A stretch of 64,000 nt of DNA. Origin: Lineus longissimus (Eukaryota > Nemertea > Pilidiophora > Heteronemertea > Lineidae). Positions 61,801 through 64,000 of this stretch are shown here, one piece after another. How positions within the stretch are numbered: the stretch's first letter is position 1; each line of letters begins with the position of its first letter. Below the pieces are notes generated by a model. That model saw only the letters and a list, made by a program, of their open reading frames with translations. It was not told the origin of the DNA and ran no database searches. Location: the NCBI RefSeq assembly GCF_910592395.1, contig NC_088319.1, forward strand, positions 11,966,001 through 12,030,000, given 5' to 3'. The position numbers were made by a program, and so were the translations under genes.

Positions 61801-64000
61801 CAACCGAATCGGTAGCAGGTACGGAATTATTTACCTTAACCAGGAACTCCTAGCAATTAAGAAAAGACGGCCGTGAATTAACCAAATGGTGGTTTTTGCG
61901 CAGCAGTTTATGGATAGAGTTTGCGTAGCGGTTTCACCTGTCTTTCAATTTCTTTGTCCTTTTTGTGGTTAATAGGCAGGTTCCGCCATCCGCACGAAAT
62001 CCGAAGAACAAAATACGAGGGTCAGTGGTCATGAAGCCCTTTGAATTGGTAATTCATTTACGCGACACCATGCAGTAAATTATCTTTTATGCTTAGTTTG
62101 AGTATAGATTCCTGGGTAGTCCATTGCGTCATCCTCATGGGATCTCCTTATGGTGATGGACGAGGCCGGTCCACTGCGTCCGGAGTGTAAGTTTTAGGAG
62201 CAAATGGAAGTCTCGGAGATTTTGAGAAAATGGAAGTCACGGAGATTTTGAGAAAAAATCTTCGGTAAAAATTACATGTAATTTACATTCGTACTTTAAT
62301 TGTAGCCACCCTGCATCATCCGCTTAGACTCCGATGCAGTCCATTTTGTCATCCTGATCGCCCGGGGCGACAAGACGAGGCCGGTCCACTACGTCCGGAG
62401 TGTACATGTACATTCGCTATGCGACCTTGCGAAACCGCCAGGCTTTCATCAAGAATGCATAGAAAGTGCAAGAGTGCATTGACCATAACTATATGTATGT
62501 CCCACAAAATTGCCGTTCTGAATATCATTCTGAATCAAGGCCACCGGGTATCGTTTGAGGTACGCACCTGCATGGGGATGGATCAGTTCTCGATATAAAC
62601 GGCCCGGATAGCAAAAGCTCATATGGCAGGCAACTTACCAGAATGTAGTCCTATCCTCAACTGTAACTTATGCGTGACCATGTGCGGTATTTGCATTCTT
62701 TCTATGCCGTCCCTCAGATCCAGAGAGATGGAAGCTATTTCATTCGCATGCCGATCACCTGGAATAAAACGGTAAATAACAACTCGTCTTTAAAGGCCTG
62801 CTCCAATCGTGTTTATTATGTTTTCTTGTGGCTCAGGTCATCAGGAAAAAAACCGTAGTGCAGTTACTAATCACGCAAATTCGCTTAAACTTGTCATTTA
62901 TAGTACTTGGTATACCCGTATACTCAACGGCATTTTTGAATGTATGTTCAGCATGTATTCACAATTTTCAAAAATTTGAACGAATGGAATAGGCCTTCAA
63001 AATACTGGCAGAGTCACCTATCAGAAACAGAAAAGAACTAACAAGTGTACATTATACATGTGGTATTTTAAGGCGAAATGATCATATCCTTCAAATTGGC
63101 AGTTTTTGCAAAGTCTCCGAAACCTCAACGTGAACACAAGCGCCTATATAATTGTTCGACCTCATGATAACTATGTCGATCAATAATGGGATAGGCGTTC
63201 ACATTAACGTCTCGAGGGCTTCGCGAAACCTCCCTAATATCTCCGGATCCCGCCATGAAAACAAACTCACCATTTCTTCGCGGGACACCACTGGCCACCA
63301 TATACGCGTCGCCTATTGTTTCTACTTTATAAACATCATATCGCTCTAAAACATTGTCGAAAAACTGATAGAGCTTGTTTAAAAAGTCTACCACCTGAAA
63401 AATAAACATTACGTCGAAGTTAGACATGAAATGTGGCTATGAGTGACACGCAACGTGAAAAGACAAGAGCGAGGTTTCGCAAATCTCACGAAAGAATTAC
63501 GATTTACGAACTTTTAGTTCTGAAGTAACCCAGGTTCCATTTAGCAGTCAGTTGTATCCTCGGCTTCAGTCAAACTAGGTGGCGGACATGCATACTTATG
63601 TCCAGCTTTGCGCCTGTTGAAAATAACAGACGCTGCGACAGTGTAAACAAATTCGTAACGATACATGTAGGTGATTCGTCACCACGAATTCAGAATTCGC
63701 TGCGTCTAAGACATTTCATGGCTTGGTAAACTAATTTGACATTTCTGATGATCCTTCTAAGAGGAATCAGCTAGGAAAACAAAATGTGTATCGTTAATTT
63801 GTCAGATGAATAAAGATTTGCAATTCGTAATCTGCTGGGAATTCGTGAAATTTGCGAAACCTCGCTATTGTGGAATGAGACCTTTATGACGTACTTGCAT
63901 GGGTGTACTTTGCGAAGAGATCGCAGTGAATCCGACCACGTCGCTGAAAAAGATGGTCACACCTTCGAACACTTCAGCATCCACGGTTTTCCGTTTCTTT
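58809..64000 (-). CDS. Receptor-type guanylate cyclase, catalytic domain and C-terminus, 5' end outside window
   Basis: Makes cGMP from GTP if active. Exons, all phase-consistent with GT-AG signals: 63895-64000 (continues upstream), 63271-63394, 62639-62758, 59709-59807, 59052-59149, 58809-58946; together the last 227 residues. Order of motifs: [12 protein letters not shown] (first metal Asp), [18 protein letters not shown] (guanine-selecting Glu and second metal Asp), [69 protein letters not shown], then a polar 30-residue tail. The Cys of RYCLFG, the second guanine-selecting residue, is present. However, the usual GDTVNTASRMES reads [12 protein letters not shown]: the Asn and Arg that stabilise the transition state in class III cyclases are Gln and Lys. 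Intron 4 to the next exon is short, while the 2.8-kb intron at 59808-62638 is full of MITEs. The receptor and kinase-like parts would lie beyond 64000. Confidence 0.95.
60016..60250. mobile_element. MITE family E copy in a cyclase intron
   Basis: GAGCCCGGTTGTTCAAAGC at the left and TTTGAACAACCGGGTC at the right, with TCTGCTAACGGTGGCTTGG and AGTTTAAGCGGCACCCC inside. Confidence 0.8.
60637..60936. mobile_element. MITE family D copy, full length, in a cyclase intron
   Basis: Ends CTTAAAGGGGTACGCCGTTC and TTGACGAACGGTAGGCCTTT, then AAG. About 300 bp; the most complete copy seen. Confidence 0.85.
62115..62410 (+). repeat. Two copies of a CGAGGCCGGTCCACT repeat
   Basis: 62121-62190 and 62338-62405 share GTCATCCT..GACGAGGCCGGTCCACT and CGTCCGGAGTGTA. 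An inverse copy (AGTGGACCGGCCTCGTCCCT) is at about 24062-24135. The family is unidentified. Confidence 0.65.
62789..63000. mobile_element. MITE family D copy, diverged, in a cyclase intron
   Basis: TTTAAAGGCCTGCTCCAATC at the left and GAACGAATGGAATAGGCCTT at the right; internal CCGTAGTGCAGTTACTAATC. It lies about 30 bp upstream (on the minus strand) of the exon ending at 62758. Confidence 0.7.

Noticed and set aside
62440-62575. Minus-strand frame after CCCCATGCAG that loosely recalls a ligand-binding receptor segment
   Set aside because: It falls inside a cyclase intron between two confirmed exons, stops quickly, and has no donor in frame.

Overview
This is a metazoan nuclear DNA window. 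Genes are split by spliceosomal introns with GT-AG signals, intergenic space is AT-rich, and short inverted-repeat transposons and non-LTR retrotransposon 3' ends are scattered throughout. The gene families (FMRFamide-like GPCR, arylsulfatase B type, MYORG-type GH31, two-part GNAT, Ig-FN3-GPI proteins, receptor-type guanylate cyclase) suggest a marine bilaterian invertebrate. I cannot name the phylum from sequence alone.

Layout, left to right. (1) 2-727 (+): 3' part of a rhodopsin-family GPCR, ending 158 bp from the end of a convergent gene. (2) 885-7521 (-): a complete 11-exon arylsulfatase (521 aa) with CSPSR active site and all main metal-site motifs. (3) 8306-11445 (-): a four-exon GNAT acetyltransferase gene with intact splice sites but two in-frame stop codons. 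(4) 14815-18250 (+): a two-exon type I membrane protein (413 aa) of no family I recognise. (5) 24587-34752 (+): a five-exon type I membrane protein (456 aa), also unrecognised, whose cytoplasmic tail carries three 32-residue repeats. (6) 45903-47912 (+): MYORG-type glycosidase in one coding exon. (7) 50985-52749 and 54956-57259 (+): tandem duplicates encoding signal peptide, Ig domain, FN3 domain and GPI-type tail, with matching three-exon structure. (8) 58809-64000 (-): last six exons of a guanylate cyclase catalytic domain. Its metal and guanine-specifying residues are present, but the transition-state Asn and Arg are Gln and Lys.

Introns and gaps hold at least five MITE-like families (TIRs beginning GGGTTGACC, TTAAAGG..TACGCCGTTCG, CAGTAGAACC, TGGGTGATATG and GCCCGGTTGTTCAAA), a 1.5-kb fold-back element with nearly identical ~244-bp arms, two LINE 3' ends, a minisatellite filling one sulfatase intron, and a local duplication.

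The window is not an operon-like system. Most genes look like independent secretory-pathway or signalling genes: cell-surface receptors, secreted or lysosomal hydrolases and GPI-linked adhesion molecules. The most unusual items are the two orphan membrane proteins, the Ig-FN3-GPI pair, the cyclase with altered catalytic residues, and the GNAT gene with two stops. Exon boundaries were derived by hand from splice consensus, reading phase and family conservation. Identities rest on motif recognition, not on a database search.
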